Positions 1-7,267 of a DNA stretch of 35,553 bases are shown here, piece by piece. The stretch spans positions 1 to 35,553 of the forward strand of contig CADBPM010000057.1 of NCBI GenBank assembly GCA_902796595.1, read 5' to 3'. Within the stretch, counting starts at the first letter, position 1; each line of letters begins with the position of its first letter. A model generated the notes under the pieces. That model was not told the DNA's origin. It ran no database searches and saw nothing but the letters and a program-made list of their open reading frames with translations. The stretch is from an uncultured Lachnospiraceae bacterium (GTDB lineage: Bacteria; Bacillota; Clostridia; Lachnospirales; Lachnospiraceae). The position numbers were made by a program, and so were the translations under genes.

Positions 1-43
1 CTATAATGATTAAGAAATATCAAATATGTGGAGGGAACATTAT

Positions 44-217
44 ATGAAAAGGAAAATTATCAGTATATTTTTAGCGGCTATTGTCATTGCATCAATGGGG
101 GTGTCGATGTTTCATTCGAATCAAGTACATTCCAGTATAAATAATCGAACTCTTGTAGCTACAGATGATTCTCAACTTATAGAGTTTCCGTTCAGACCGT
201 GGTCTTCCTTAATTTGA
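44..217 (+). CDS. Putative secreted signalling propeptide (57 aa)
   Basis: A 57-residue ORF begins at ATG 44, preceded by a clear GGAGGG ribosome binding site (30-35) and a TATAAT at 2-7 that could be its -10 box. The N-terminus is a typical secretion signal: basic residues (MKRK) followed by a hydrophobic stretch to about residue 22. The C-terminus carries the aromatic, Pro-containing tail IEFPFRPWSSLI. It is convergent with the neighbouring HTH regulator gene and overlaps its last 15 codons by 46 bp (172-217). Small exported propeptides next to RRNPP-family regulators (PapR, SHP, NprX and similar) are matured from their C-terminus into pheromones. By that analogy the tail region may be the signal. 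No homologue was recognised, so the pheromone role is inference from size, signal sequence and position. A more upstream ATG at 26 lacks a ribosome binding site. Confidence 0.6.
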   Translation: MKRKIISIFLAAIVIASMGVSMFHSNQVHSSINNRTLVATDDSQLIEFPFRPWSSLI

Positions 218-1986
218 GCAAGTTTGTTTTCTATTACCTGTTGATCACAATGCACCATGAAAAATTGGCAGAAGGAAAGAGCCGCCTGTAGATACTGGCG
301 GTTTCTTTCTTTAGTTTTAAAAGATTGTTCCTCGGCTAGTTCAGCTACACTTGCGTACGAAAATATGAAATCATGGAGTTTCTCAGCTTTATTTGTTTTA
401 AAAATATATCCAATACCCATTCTAGCAATTTTTAAAGCATCTTTGTATCTTTTTTGTTTTATAAGTAATCTTTTGATTAAATTTAAGCCAAAGATAATTT
501 CCTGTTGTCTGCATACCAGGTTTACTTTACTGTCTCTTAGAAAAAACCATATACCATCCAGCATATCTATTCCTTCATCGTATTGATGTAGTAAGGAAAG
601 AGTATATGCTTTATAATACGACAGCATCATTTCCATTCTTGTATAATTGATGCAACATGTAGTTGCTTTTACATTAGGTATAGTTAAACCTAATGTTATA
701 TCATTTTCGACTAAATAATCATTAGGGGATATTTGCCCATCTAAAAGATTTATTATGTCTCTCATACCTTTTATAAACTGCTTGTTTTCTGGCAAGTGAG
801 TCTTTTCACCAAGCATTTTCTCTAAAATATTTACTAATTCAAGTGCTTGATTGAGATTGTTTAACCTTGCCTGTTCCTTGATTTCATCTATAATCAGCAA
901 TTCACTATAATTGTCTGCAATTATATCTGCGTTATATTTTCCGATATTCATATTAAGAGCATTTGATAGTATGGAATACATATTTTTTTTGACTTCCTGT
1001 TTTCCTTTCTCGATATCCCTGTAATTATGCTCTGATATTCCACATTTTTTTACGAATTCTTTAACTGACAGACCATTGCGTATCCTATAATTTTTAATAG
1101 CTTCATTTAGAAGATAGTATTCCTGATAACCGAAAGCAAAGTAATCCGAATTAACTTTAACATTAAAATCACTTTTAATAAGACGAATTGCTTCAAGTAT
1201 ATCTGTATCCTCCTCTGGTAAATCCTTCTTTATTTCTTTATACAGTTCTTCCAGAGCACAAATCAATTCTTCGATTCCTTGCACTCTTCCTGTTTTCTTC
1301 TTTATATTCAAAGAGTTTCTACACAGCCTGATTTTTTTGTAAATATATTCCTTAGGTGCAAATTTTGCATATATCAATGCTGCTTTTTCGTATAGATTGT
1401 CTTTTAAAAATAATGAGAGGTTTGAGTCAATATAATGAAAAATAAATTCAAGCATTTTACGATTTTTATCACTTAAACATCCAGCTTTCTGTGATGTTTT
1501 TGCAATGCAAAGCTCAATATATAATAATTCATCTCCACTATACCTGCATGAAAGATTAAATTCATCTTTATATTCCGGTACAGTTATTTCGATGGCATGT
1601 TTCATTTTCTCTATATTGTCTTCAATATACCCAGAATAAAATTCAGTAAATTGTTCTTGAATATTTTTATTTAAAGTATAATCTGTTGCTATCGGCGTTT
1701 TAAATTCATCGGTTGTGCACTCGTTTCTTGACAGTTTGGCAAGAATACTATCCCGCCAATTAAGGTAACTATATTCTTTTTTTGATACAAGTACTGTAAA
1801 TTTGGTTGGGTCCTCTCCTAGTCTCTGCATCAATGCATTAAAAACAAGACAATTTACGGTTTTGCTGCCTTGCTCAAACCTTGATAGCACTGCTTGAGTA
1901 ACAATATTTTTACATAAAATATTTTGAGGTATTTGTTTATCTTTACGAATATTCTCAAAAATTTTGCCAATCTGTTTGTTGTTCAT
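172..1986 (-). CDS. RRNPP-like HTH/helical-repeat transcriptional regulator with two HTH domains (604 aa)
   Basis: The N-terminus (about residues 1-65) is an XRE-type helix-turn-helix with the recognition-helix signature VLSRFEQGSKT, like Rgg/PlcR-family regulators. A second XRE-like HTH lies at about residues 295-355 (IRNGLSVKEFVKKCGISEHN). The remainder is helical and TPR-like, with repeats around AKLSRNE, NYSELLIIDEIKEQARLNN and YKDALKIARMGIGYIF. Typical RRNPP regulators are about 280-420 aa with one HTH, so at 604 aa this looks like a tandem or fused arrangement. The start ATG (1984-1986) has only a weak, distant GGAG upstream. It is transcribed away from the RiPP operon and its 3' end overlaps the small propeptide gene. 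The likely role is peptide-responsive control of the precursor operon through the palindrome at 2212-2242. The family assignment is fairly firm; the ligand and the target are inferred. Confidence 0.75.
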   Translation of the reverse strand: MNNKQIGKIFENIRKDKQIPQNILCKNIVTQAVLSRFEQGSKTVNCLVFNALMQRLGEDPTKFTVLVSKKEYSYLNWRDSILAKLSRNECTTDEFKTPIATDYTLNKNIQEQFTEFYSGYIEDNIEKMKHAIEITVPEYKDEFNLSCRYSGDELLYIELCIAKTSQKAGCLSDKNRKMLEFIFHYIDSNLSLFLKDNLYEKAALIYAKFAPKEYIYKKIRLCRNSLNIKKKTGRVQGIEELICALEELYKEIKKDLPEEDTDILEAIRLIKSDFNVKVNSDYFAFGYQEYYLLNEAIKNYRIRNGLSVKEFVKKCGISEHNYRDIEKGKQEVKKNMYSILSNALNMNIGKYNADIIADNYSELLIIDEIKEQARLNNLNQALELVNILEKMLGEKTHLPENKQFIKGMRDIINLLDGQISPNDYLVENDITLGLTIPNVKATTCCINYTRMEMMLSYYKAYTLSLLHQYDEGIDMLDGIWFFLRDSKVNLVCRQQEIIFGLNLIKRLLIKQKRYKDALKIARMGIGYIFKTNKAEKLHDFIFSYASVAELAEEQSFKTKERNRQYLQAALSFCQFFMVHCDQQVIENKLAQIKEDHGLNGNSIS

Positions 1987-2211
1987 TACTTATTATAGTA
2001 CTCCATTGTCATAACTATGTTTTATTGACTTGAAAGCTTTATAGTATAATAATACAGCTTTACACACGTTTTTGCAACAAAAAAGCAAGAATATGCTTGA
2101 TTTATCACAATTTTCTATTACTTTGAATGGCAATGGCTTGCTGATGTACTGAAAGAGCTTAAATGGCTAGATCAGACATCTGGACTCTAAATATGTATAT
2201 ATCAGAAGAGG
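1987..2211. other. AT-rich intergenic region between regulator and RiPP operon
   Basis: About 350 bp separates the divergent regulator and precursor genes; the last part (2212-2334) is described separately. This stretch must hold the regulator promoter, but no minus-strand -35/-10 pair with good spacing stands out. A small inverted repeat (CAAG around AATATG, near 2090-2100) is present. A stop-bounded plus-strand run of about 29 codons ends with the TAA near 2190 and reads FEWQWLADVLKELKWLDQ toward its end. It looks protein-like but has no start codon or ribosome binding site, so it may be gene debris. Nothing else is supported here. Confidence 0.4.
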
Positions 2212-2242
2212 CGAAAAGTGTAATAAATTATTACACTTTTCG
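2212..2242. promoter_or_regulatory. 31-nt perfect palindrome, probable operator of the RiPP operon
   Basis: CGAAAAGTGTAATAA (2212-2226) is the exact reverse complement of TTATTACACTTTTCG (2228-2242), with one central base at 2227. A 15-bp perfect repeat with a single-base centre suggests a dimeric protein-binding site in DNA. It lies about 108 bp upstream of the precursor start codon and just upstream of a plausible -10 element (TATGAT, 2265-2270), where an activator would bind. The adjacent HTH regulator is the obvious candidate binder (inference). Confidence 0.7.
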
Positions 2243-2251
2243 TATCTAGTC

Positions 2252-2270
2252 TATACTTTATAAGTATGAT
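2252..2270 (+). promoter_or_regulatory. Candidate core promoter of the RiPP operon
   Basis: Two possible -10 hexamers are visible, TATACT (2252-2257) and TATGAT (2265-2270). Neither has a good TTGACA-like -35 at 16-18 bp. A short inverted repeat, ATACTT-TAT-AAGTAT (2253-2267), overlaps both. The missing -35 fits an activator-dependent promoter, which agrees with the large palindrome just upstream. The exact start site cannot be fixed from sequence. Confidence 0.35.
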
Positions 2271-2334
2271 ACCATAAGGTTAATCCAATTGGAATTACAT
2301 AACTGTATGCAAACAGTGGAAAGGGGGGGAAGAA

Positions 2335-2463
2335 ATGAAGGTGATTAAAAAGGCAGTTGTTAATCCTATGAAGACAATCATAGAGGTTATAAGCAATAAA
2401 GCAGATTTAAAGAGAGTTGTAAATTTGCTTGATGCATGCACCTGTACAGGCAATTGTGAATGA
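2335..2463 (+). CDS. Cys-rich RiPP precursor peptide (42 aa)
   Basis: ATG 2335 follows a very strong purine-rich ribosome binding site (AAAGGGGGGGAAGAA, ending at 2334). The product has 42 residues. Residues 1-33 form a basic, helix-prone segment (MKVIKKAVVNPMKTIIEV at its start) that looks like a RiPP leader. The last residues, ACTCTGNCE, contain all three cysteines (C35, C37, C41) plus Thr, Asn and Glu. The gene lies 84 bp upstream of a radical SAM/SPASM enzyme and two ABC exporters, the classic order for a radical-SAM-modified RiPP. The cysteines could be thioether donors, as in sactipeptides or ranthipeptides, but this C-terminus matches no subfamily I can name with confidence. That it is translated and is the enzyme substrate is inference from context. 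Confidence 0.75.
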   Translation: MKVIKKAVVNPMKTIIEVISNKADLKRVVNLLDACTCTGNCE

Positions 2464-2494
2464 CAGAGGTGTAGTTAAGTGAATTTATGTGAGG

Positions 2495-2521
2495 CTGAGT
2501 ATGTTGAAGAGACATACTCAG
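2495..2521 (+). promoter_or_regulatory. Hairpin between precursor and modifying-enzyme genes
   Basis: CTGAGTATG (2495-2503) and CATACTCAG (2513-2521) form a perfect 9-bp stem with a 9-nt loop. No U-tract follows, so it is not a standard intrinsic terminator. It lies between the precursor stop (2463) and the radical SAM start (2548). Hairpins at this place in bacteriocin and RiPP operons often stabilise the precursor mRNA or limit read-through, keeping substrate in excess over enzyme. Confidence 0.6.
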
Positions 2522-2547
2522 TTAAGGTTATGTTGAGGTGAGATGAC

Positions 2548-3804
2548 ATGCTTAAAGAAAGTTATTACAATATTTATGATAGAAATGGGTCAGTTGATAG
2601 GCTATATAATAGTATATCAAAGGCTAGTGCTGAATGTATTAATGAGGGTACAATCTTATCTAATTTAGATAAGATGAAATCGGATGAGGTGGATTTGTTA
2701 AAAGAAAATGGCTTTTTAGTTGATGATGATTTTAGAGAACAAGGCATGATAAGATACTTGTTTCTTAAAAATTTATATTCAGACAAAATATTGAATGTTG
2801 TTCTTGTACCGGGGTTAGAGTGTAATTTTGATTGTCCGTATTGTTTTGAAAAAAATCTAAAAAAAAGATATAAAAGAAATATTGAGACGTATTTTAGTAC
2901 ACTAAGGAAATATGCAGAACAGTATTTTGGAGAATATGAACTAATAGAAATTAGTCTTTTTGGGGGAGAGCCTTTGCTTTTTTATGAAGAATGTAGCGCA
3001 TTCTTAAGTTGGGTAGAGAAGAAATGGAAAGAGAAGGAAATATGTACATCTATTGTAACTAACGGCGCACTTTTGACTGAGAAAGTTGCTTTGGACTTAA
3101 TAAAGCACAATTGTAGATCTATTCAAATAACAATTGATGGAGATAAAGAAAAACATAATCAGACGAGATGCTTTAAGAATGGTTCAAGGTCCTATGATTT
3201 ACTTATGGAAAACATAAATTGTTGCTTAAAGCTCATTCCGGACTCGACGAGGTTTAATCTTAGAATAAATCTTAACAATATTGCTGTTAAAAGAGTGAAA
3301 ACTACTTTAGATGACATAGATATTAATTTTAGAAATAAAGTAAGTGTTTTATTTAGACCAATATATAATACTTCATGTTTTAAACAAATAAATGAAAATA
3401 ATTTTGCAGAATTGGAGTCGTTTTACAAGATTGCTAATGATATGGGTTTTAAAATTGTGCAAAATTCATATTTATATCAAGCATGTGAATCATGTAGCGG
3501 AACAAATTTTTATTATATAATGCCAGATTTATCTATATGGAAATGTATCAATGATTTAAGCTATGATAAAGCATGTATCGGACAGATAGATAATAATGGA
3601 ATTATAAAATTTAATTTAACAAATTTTTTGGATTGGCTTGATAATGCAGATTGTACTGCTGATGTAAAATGCAGAAAATGTAAATTGATGCCAGATTGTT
3701 ATGGAGGATGTACGTTATACAGGTCAAAAAATGGAAAAAGATCTTGTAAGGAATTTGCTATGTGTTCTGTTCCTTATATGTATGAGGGGGATCAAAATCC
3801 ATGA
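2548..3804 (+). CDS. Radical SAM/SPASM peptide maturase (418 aa)
   Basis: The radical SAM cluster motif CxxxCxxC is seen as CNFDCPYC (C92, C96, C99), followed by the GGEP-type SAM-binding segment FGGEPLLFYE. The C-terminus is a SPASM domain with CRKCKLMPDCYGGC (C375, C378, C384, C388) and later Cys C400 and C406, which would bind auxiliary iron-sulfur clusters. The N-terminal 75 residues, including LLKENGFLVDDD, resemble the front domain of RiPP radical SAM maturases that recognises precursor peptides. The GAGGTGAG upstream of ATG 2548 fixes the start. The enzyme probably modifies the Cys-rich peptide encoded just upstream, for example by forming a thioether or carbon-carbon crosslink; the exact chemistry cannot be read from sequence. 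Its stop codon overlaps the start of the next gene (ATGA at 3801-3804), indicating translational coupling. Confidence 0.9.
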   Translation: MLKESYYNIYDRNGSVDRLYNSISKASAECINEGTILSNLDKMKSDEVDLLKENGFLVDDDFREQGMIRYLFLKNLYSDKILNVVLVPGLECNFDCPYCFEKNLKKRYKRNIETYFSTLRKYAEQYFGEYELIEISLFGGEPLLFYEECSAFLSWVEKKWKEKEICTSIVTNGALLTEKVALDLIKHNCRSIQITIDGDKEKHNQTRCFKNGSRSYDLLMENINCCLKLIPDSTRFNLRINLNNIAVKRVKTTLDDIDINFRNKVSVLFRPIYNTSCFKQINENNFAELESFYKIANDMGFKIVQNSYLYQACESCSGTNFYYIMPDLSIWKCINDLSYDKACIGQIDNNGIIKFNLTNFLDWLDNADCTADVKCRKCKLMPDCYGGCTLYRSKNGKRSCKEFAMCSVPYMYEGDQNP

Positions 3805-5447
3805 GAATATACTTATTTATTGTTATGGGGTTGTTTTCGATTCTGGGTGCTGGAATCAGATTCCTGACAATGGATACTATTTCCAATTTGATTGACACAC
3901 CTGCCAGCAAGTATATAATCATGATAAGCGCATTGATGTTGACTGAAGTTATTTTGAATTCACTTGCAGAATATATAAAGCGGGTCAGTTCAATAAAGGA
4001 GGTAGTGGGGCGCGACAGGAGGTTGATTAATAAGTCTGTGTGTATAGATTACAGTTTCCATGAATCCCAAGAATATAATGACAAGCTGGAAGTTTTTAGA
4101 ACGACATTTGAAGATGAAACGGGGAAAATAAATTCATTTTGCGAAGTGGTTACAGGCGTCTGTACTATCGTTATGTTTTGTTTCTTTCTTTTGAAAAATA
4201 TGTCTGTGATAAATTCAGTTATCAACATTATGATACTTGTGAGCTTTTTGCTTTTGTCTGGAGCGGCAGAATACAAAAATTCCACGTATATGTATGACTA
4301 CTGGGAGGATTATAAGAAAAATACACGACTATACAACAGGATTTCAGACATATTTGTTAAAAGGGACTATGTACTCGAAAGAAAGTTCTTCAATTTTACG
4401 AATTTCTTCATAGAAAAATTCGATTCGGAATTTGATTCTGCACTTAAAAAGAATAAGAAAGCAGGAAAAAAGAGAATGATACTGGAACTGAAAAGTGAAT
4501 TATGTGTTGTTCTTTTTTTTATGTTTGAGATCGTGTATCTTGTAATACTCAAATTTTCAGATAAGGTTACTTTAGGAGCAGTAACAGCAATATTAACGTT
4601 TTCGGCAAGTATTTTTTTAATCATATCTGAAGGATTATATGCCATACCTGACCTATTGAGAATGATAAAAAATAAAAAAGAATTAGATACGTTTTTATAT
4701 AATAATTTAGAAGATAGTACAGAATATTTACCCCAAAGTAATCAGGAAAATGATACATGTATTTCTATTAAAAATCTTAGTTTTTATTATGAAAAAGGAA
4801 AAATCATTTTTGATAACTTCAATTTTGAAATAAAAAAGGGTAAGCATTATGCGATAGTGGGGCAGAATGGCATTGGAAAAACGACGCTTGTGAAGTTGAT
4901 AAGCGGTTTATATAAGCCTGCCAAGGGTGTAATAAAAGTGAATGGCACGGTGGTTGCTCTTTTTCAGGATTATAATAAATATCCTTATTCTATGAGAGAA
5001 AATATTTTTTTAGGTGAAAACGAAATGGAATCCGAAAAAAATCTAATGTTTGAATTTGATGATGGTATTTTTATGGATTCGAAACTTACAAATATGAACG
5101 ATGATGGAATCGAGATTTCCGGAGGACAGTGGCAAAAAGTGGCACTGGAAAGAATATTGGCGCACAAGGCTGATATTATCATACTGGATGAGCCGACTTC
5201 CAATCTTGATCCTTTGGTTGAGGCTAAGATCTATGATGAATATATCAAGAAGTTTGAAGGCAAGACTTTGATTGTGATTACGCACAGATTAGGCTTCCTT
5301 TCCGATTTCGACCAGATCGTAGTATTGGGCAATGAAGGAGTAATTGAGACGGGAACTCATAGCGAACTTATTAAGAACAAAGATTCATTTTATAAGAAAA
5401 TGTTTGACAAACAGAAGGAACATTATGAAAAAAAGACTATCGTATGA
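3801..5447 (+). CDS. ABC transporter, permease/ATPase half-transporter (548 aa)
   Basis: The N-terminal half is hydrophobic with several membrane segments (from MRIYLFIVMGLFSILGAG onward). The C-terminal nucleotide-binding domain has Walker A GQNGIGKTT (about residues 354-362), signature ISGGQWQK (about 440), Walker B IIILDEPTS (about 458-466) and an H-loop ITHR. There is no N-terminal C39 peptidase domain, so it cannot remove a leader by itself. It starts inside the stop codon of the radical SAM gene and overlaps the next ABC gene by 23 bp. It most likely pairs with that gene as a heterodimeric exporter of the modified peptide and possibly gives self-immunity (inference from position). The family is sure; the substrate is not. 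Confidence 0.88.
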   Translation: MRIYLFIVMGLFSILGAGIRFLTMDTISNLIDTPASKYIIMISALMLTEVILNSLAEYIKRVSSIKEVVGRDRRLINKSVCIDYSFHESQEYNDKLEVFRTTFEDETGKINSFCEVVTGVCTIVMFCFFLLKNMSVINSVINIMILVSFLLLSGAAEYKNSTYMYDYWEDYKKNTRLYNRISDIFVKRDYVLERKFFNFTNFFIEKFDSEFDSALKKNKKAGKKRMILELKSELCVVLFFMFEIVYLVILKFSDKVTLGAVTAILTFSASIFLIISEGLYAIPDLLRMIKNKKELDTFLYNNLEDSTEYLPQSNQENDTCISIKNLSFYYEKGKIIFDNFNFEIKKGKHYAIVGQNGIGKTTLVKLISGLYKPAKGVIKVNGTVVALFQDYNKYPYSMRENIFLGENEMESEKNLMFEFDDGIFMDSKLTNMNDDGIEISGGQWQKVALERILAHKADIIILDEPTSNLDPLVEAKIYDEYIKKFEGKTLIVITHRLGFLSDFDQIVVLGNEGVIETGTHSELIKNKDSFYKKMFDKQKEHYEKKTIV

Positions 5448-7161
5448 AAGTGTAAAGATAATATGGAATCTTTCGCACAGGAATTGTGTCGTGATGATAC
5501 TTATACAGCTTCTCTGCTCTTTTTTACCTGTTTTGCTTGCTACGTCCGACAGAATATTTATAAATGTGATAGGGACTGAAAGAAATATTGTAAGGATTCT
5601 TTTCTTTGCAGGAGTTTTCGTCACAATTTACGCTCTAAAACAGATGGTACAGATAATATACAGCCACTATTATGTTACATATAAATTGCTGCCGTTCTAT
5701 GAAAAGGAGATAAAAAAGAAGCTTTTTTTGAAATCTGATCATATTAAGTTAGCTGATTATGATAAATCTGAATTGATTAATGATTCTGTAAGGGCTAAGA
5801 ATGCAAGTGTCAATTTATTTAGAATATTTCAATCTTATGTTGAAATAGGCGGAACAGTATTAAGCTGTATCTTGATCTGTTTTGGTGCCTTTTTTATAAA
5901 GTGGTATGTAGCTTTATCAATTCTTCTGATTGCTTTGTCATCATTTATAGAAAATTACGCAAAATTAAAAATAGAGGAACAGGACTTATACAAGAAAACT
6001 CAGATTGAAAAAGAATATAATATAAATGCAGATTTTATTTTTAAAGCGAGTGCATTTAAAGAGGTAAAACTCTTAAATGCTGCCGATTTTATAAAAGGCA
6101 AATGGAATATCTGTGCTGTGAACCTTTTAAACGAAAAGAAACAAAAGAGCTTGAAATTATACATAACAGGTAATTTATTTGGAATAATAACCAGTCTTAT
6201 AACTATTGCTTCCTACGCTATATTGTTTAATTCTTATCTTAAGGGAAGCATAGATGTATCGTCGTTATCGTATGCGCTGATATCTTATATTTCAATCTCT
6301 GAAATGATTACATCTGTTTTTGATGTGACAGGAATTCTTGCCCAGTTTATAGTTCTAGTTAATCCTTTTTATCAGTACATGGATAGATGTAAGAAAAGCG
6401 AGGAAACAGGTGCTTTAAAAGAAAGGCTTAATAGTATAAAGTTTGAAAATGTAAGCTACAGGTATGTTTCTCAAAAAAGAAGCGCGGTTAAAGGTATTTC
6501 TTTTACTGTATCTGACGGTGAAAGAGTTGCGATAGTCGGCGAAAACGGGGCGGGAAAAAGCACATTGATAAAACTGATAGGCGGCTTGCTTATTCCTGAT
6601 ACAGGCAATATATTTTTTAATGATAAGAATGTCAGAGGGATTTATGAAAATGATCTGTGCAGGCATTTTACTGCAGTTCCACAGGATATAAATGTTTATC
6701 CAGTTTCTTTTTATGAAAATATGACCTTTGGCAACAGTGAATATGAGAATCTGTTGGACGGAGAACTAAAATCTTTAAAACTTGATGGTAAAATGGAGCA
6801 CGCATACGATATAGTTGGAAAGGAGTTTGGAGGTATAGAATTATCCGGCGGGGAAAAACAAAAAATGGCTATTATAAGAGCAAAAATAAGGAAAGCAGAT
6901 ATAGTTTTGCTAGATGAGCCTACAAGTGCAATCGACCCTTTGCAGGAGGCGGATATACTTGAAAAGATGGATGAGCTCATTTGTGGCAAAACAAGTGTTA
7001 TAGTTTCACACAGATTATCCTATACTAGATATGCAGATAAGATAATTGTACTAAAAAACGGGGAGATCGTCGAAATGGGGGCTCATGATGAGCTTTTAGG
7101 TAAAAATGGCGAATATGCAAGGTTATGGAATTTACAGGCAAGTGGATATGGTCTGGCGTGA
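5425..7161 (+). CDS. ABC transporter, permease/ATPase half-transporter (578 aa)
   Basis: The start at ATG 5425 is supported by AGAAGGA at 5412-5418; an upstream in-frame ATG at 5344 lies deep in the previous gene and lacks a site. The N-terminal half has transmembrane segments such as VVMILIQLLCSFLPVLLA and ISILLIALSSFIE-like stretches. The nucleotide-binding domain has Walker A GENGAGKST (about residues 372-380), signature LSGGEKQK (about 473), Walker B IVLLDEPTS (about 493) and H-loop VSHR (about 528). No peptidase domain is present. It overlaps the previous ABC gene by 23 bp, which supports a heterodimeric exporter. It is the last gene of the operon, followed by a strong terminator at 7189-7217. 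Confidence 0.88.
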   Translation: MKKRLSYESVKIIWNLSHRNCVVMILIQLLCSFLPVLLATSDRIFINVIGTERNIVRILFFAGVFVTIYALKQMVQIIYSHYYVTYKLLPFYEKEIKKKLFLKSDHIKLADYDKSELINDSVRAKNASVNLFRIFQSYVEIGGTVLSCILICFGAFFIKWYVALSILLIALSSFIENYAKLKIEEQDLYKKTQIEKEYNINADFIFKASAFKEVKLLNAADFIKGKWNICAVNLLNEKKQKSLKLYITGNLFGIITSLITIASYAILFNSYLKGSIDVSSLSYALISYISISEMITSVFDVTGILAQFIVLVNPFYQYMDRCKKSEETGALKERLNSIKFENVSYRYVSQKRSAVKGISFTVSDGERVAIVGENGAGKSTLIKLIGGLLIPDTGNIFFNDKNVRGIYENDLCRHFTAVPQDINVYPVSFYENMTFGNSEYENLLDGELKSLKLDGKMEHAYDIVGKEFGGIELSGGEKQKMAIIRAKIRKADIVLLDEPTSAIDPLQEADILEKMDELICGKTSVIVSHRLSYTRYADKIIVLKNGEIVEMGAHDELLGKNGEYARLWNLQASGYGLA

Positions 7162-7188
7162 ATAAGGTAAGAAACTGCAAAGTCAATG

Positions 7189-7217
7189 AAAAGAACAGGT
7201 GTATTCCTGTTCTTTTT
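7189..7217 (+). terminator. Rho-independent terminator ending the RiPP operon
   Basis: AAAAGAACAGG (7189-7199) pairs perfectly with CCTGTTCTTTT (7206-7216) around a 6-nt loop, and the 3' arm ends in a T-run. It closes the operon started at the precursor gene and separates it from the GH18 gene. Confidence 0.88.
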
Positions 7218-7267
7218 GTGTTATGATAGGGAAGACGGTTGCACTTTTTAAAAAGCTGGAGGAAGGT

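Noticed and set aside
2025..2050. TTGACT and TATAAT on the plus strand upstream of the RiPP operon
   Set aside because: The gap is only 14 bp, too short for a sigma-A promoter, and it lies about 290 bp before the precursor gene.
2479..2541. A 20-codon GTG-start ORF between precursor and radical SAM gene
   Set aside because: It runs through the hairpin at 2495-2521, which explains its sequence better; the start is weak and the peptide has no precursor features.
2335..3804. Assigning the product to a named class such as sactipeptide, SCIFF or streptide
   Set aside because: The precursor has three Cys in a short tail, unlike SCIFF (six Cys) or streptide (Lys-Trp crosslink); the sequence alone does not decide between thioether and other chemistry.
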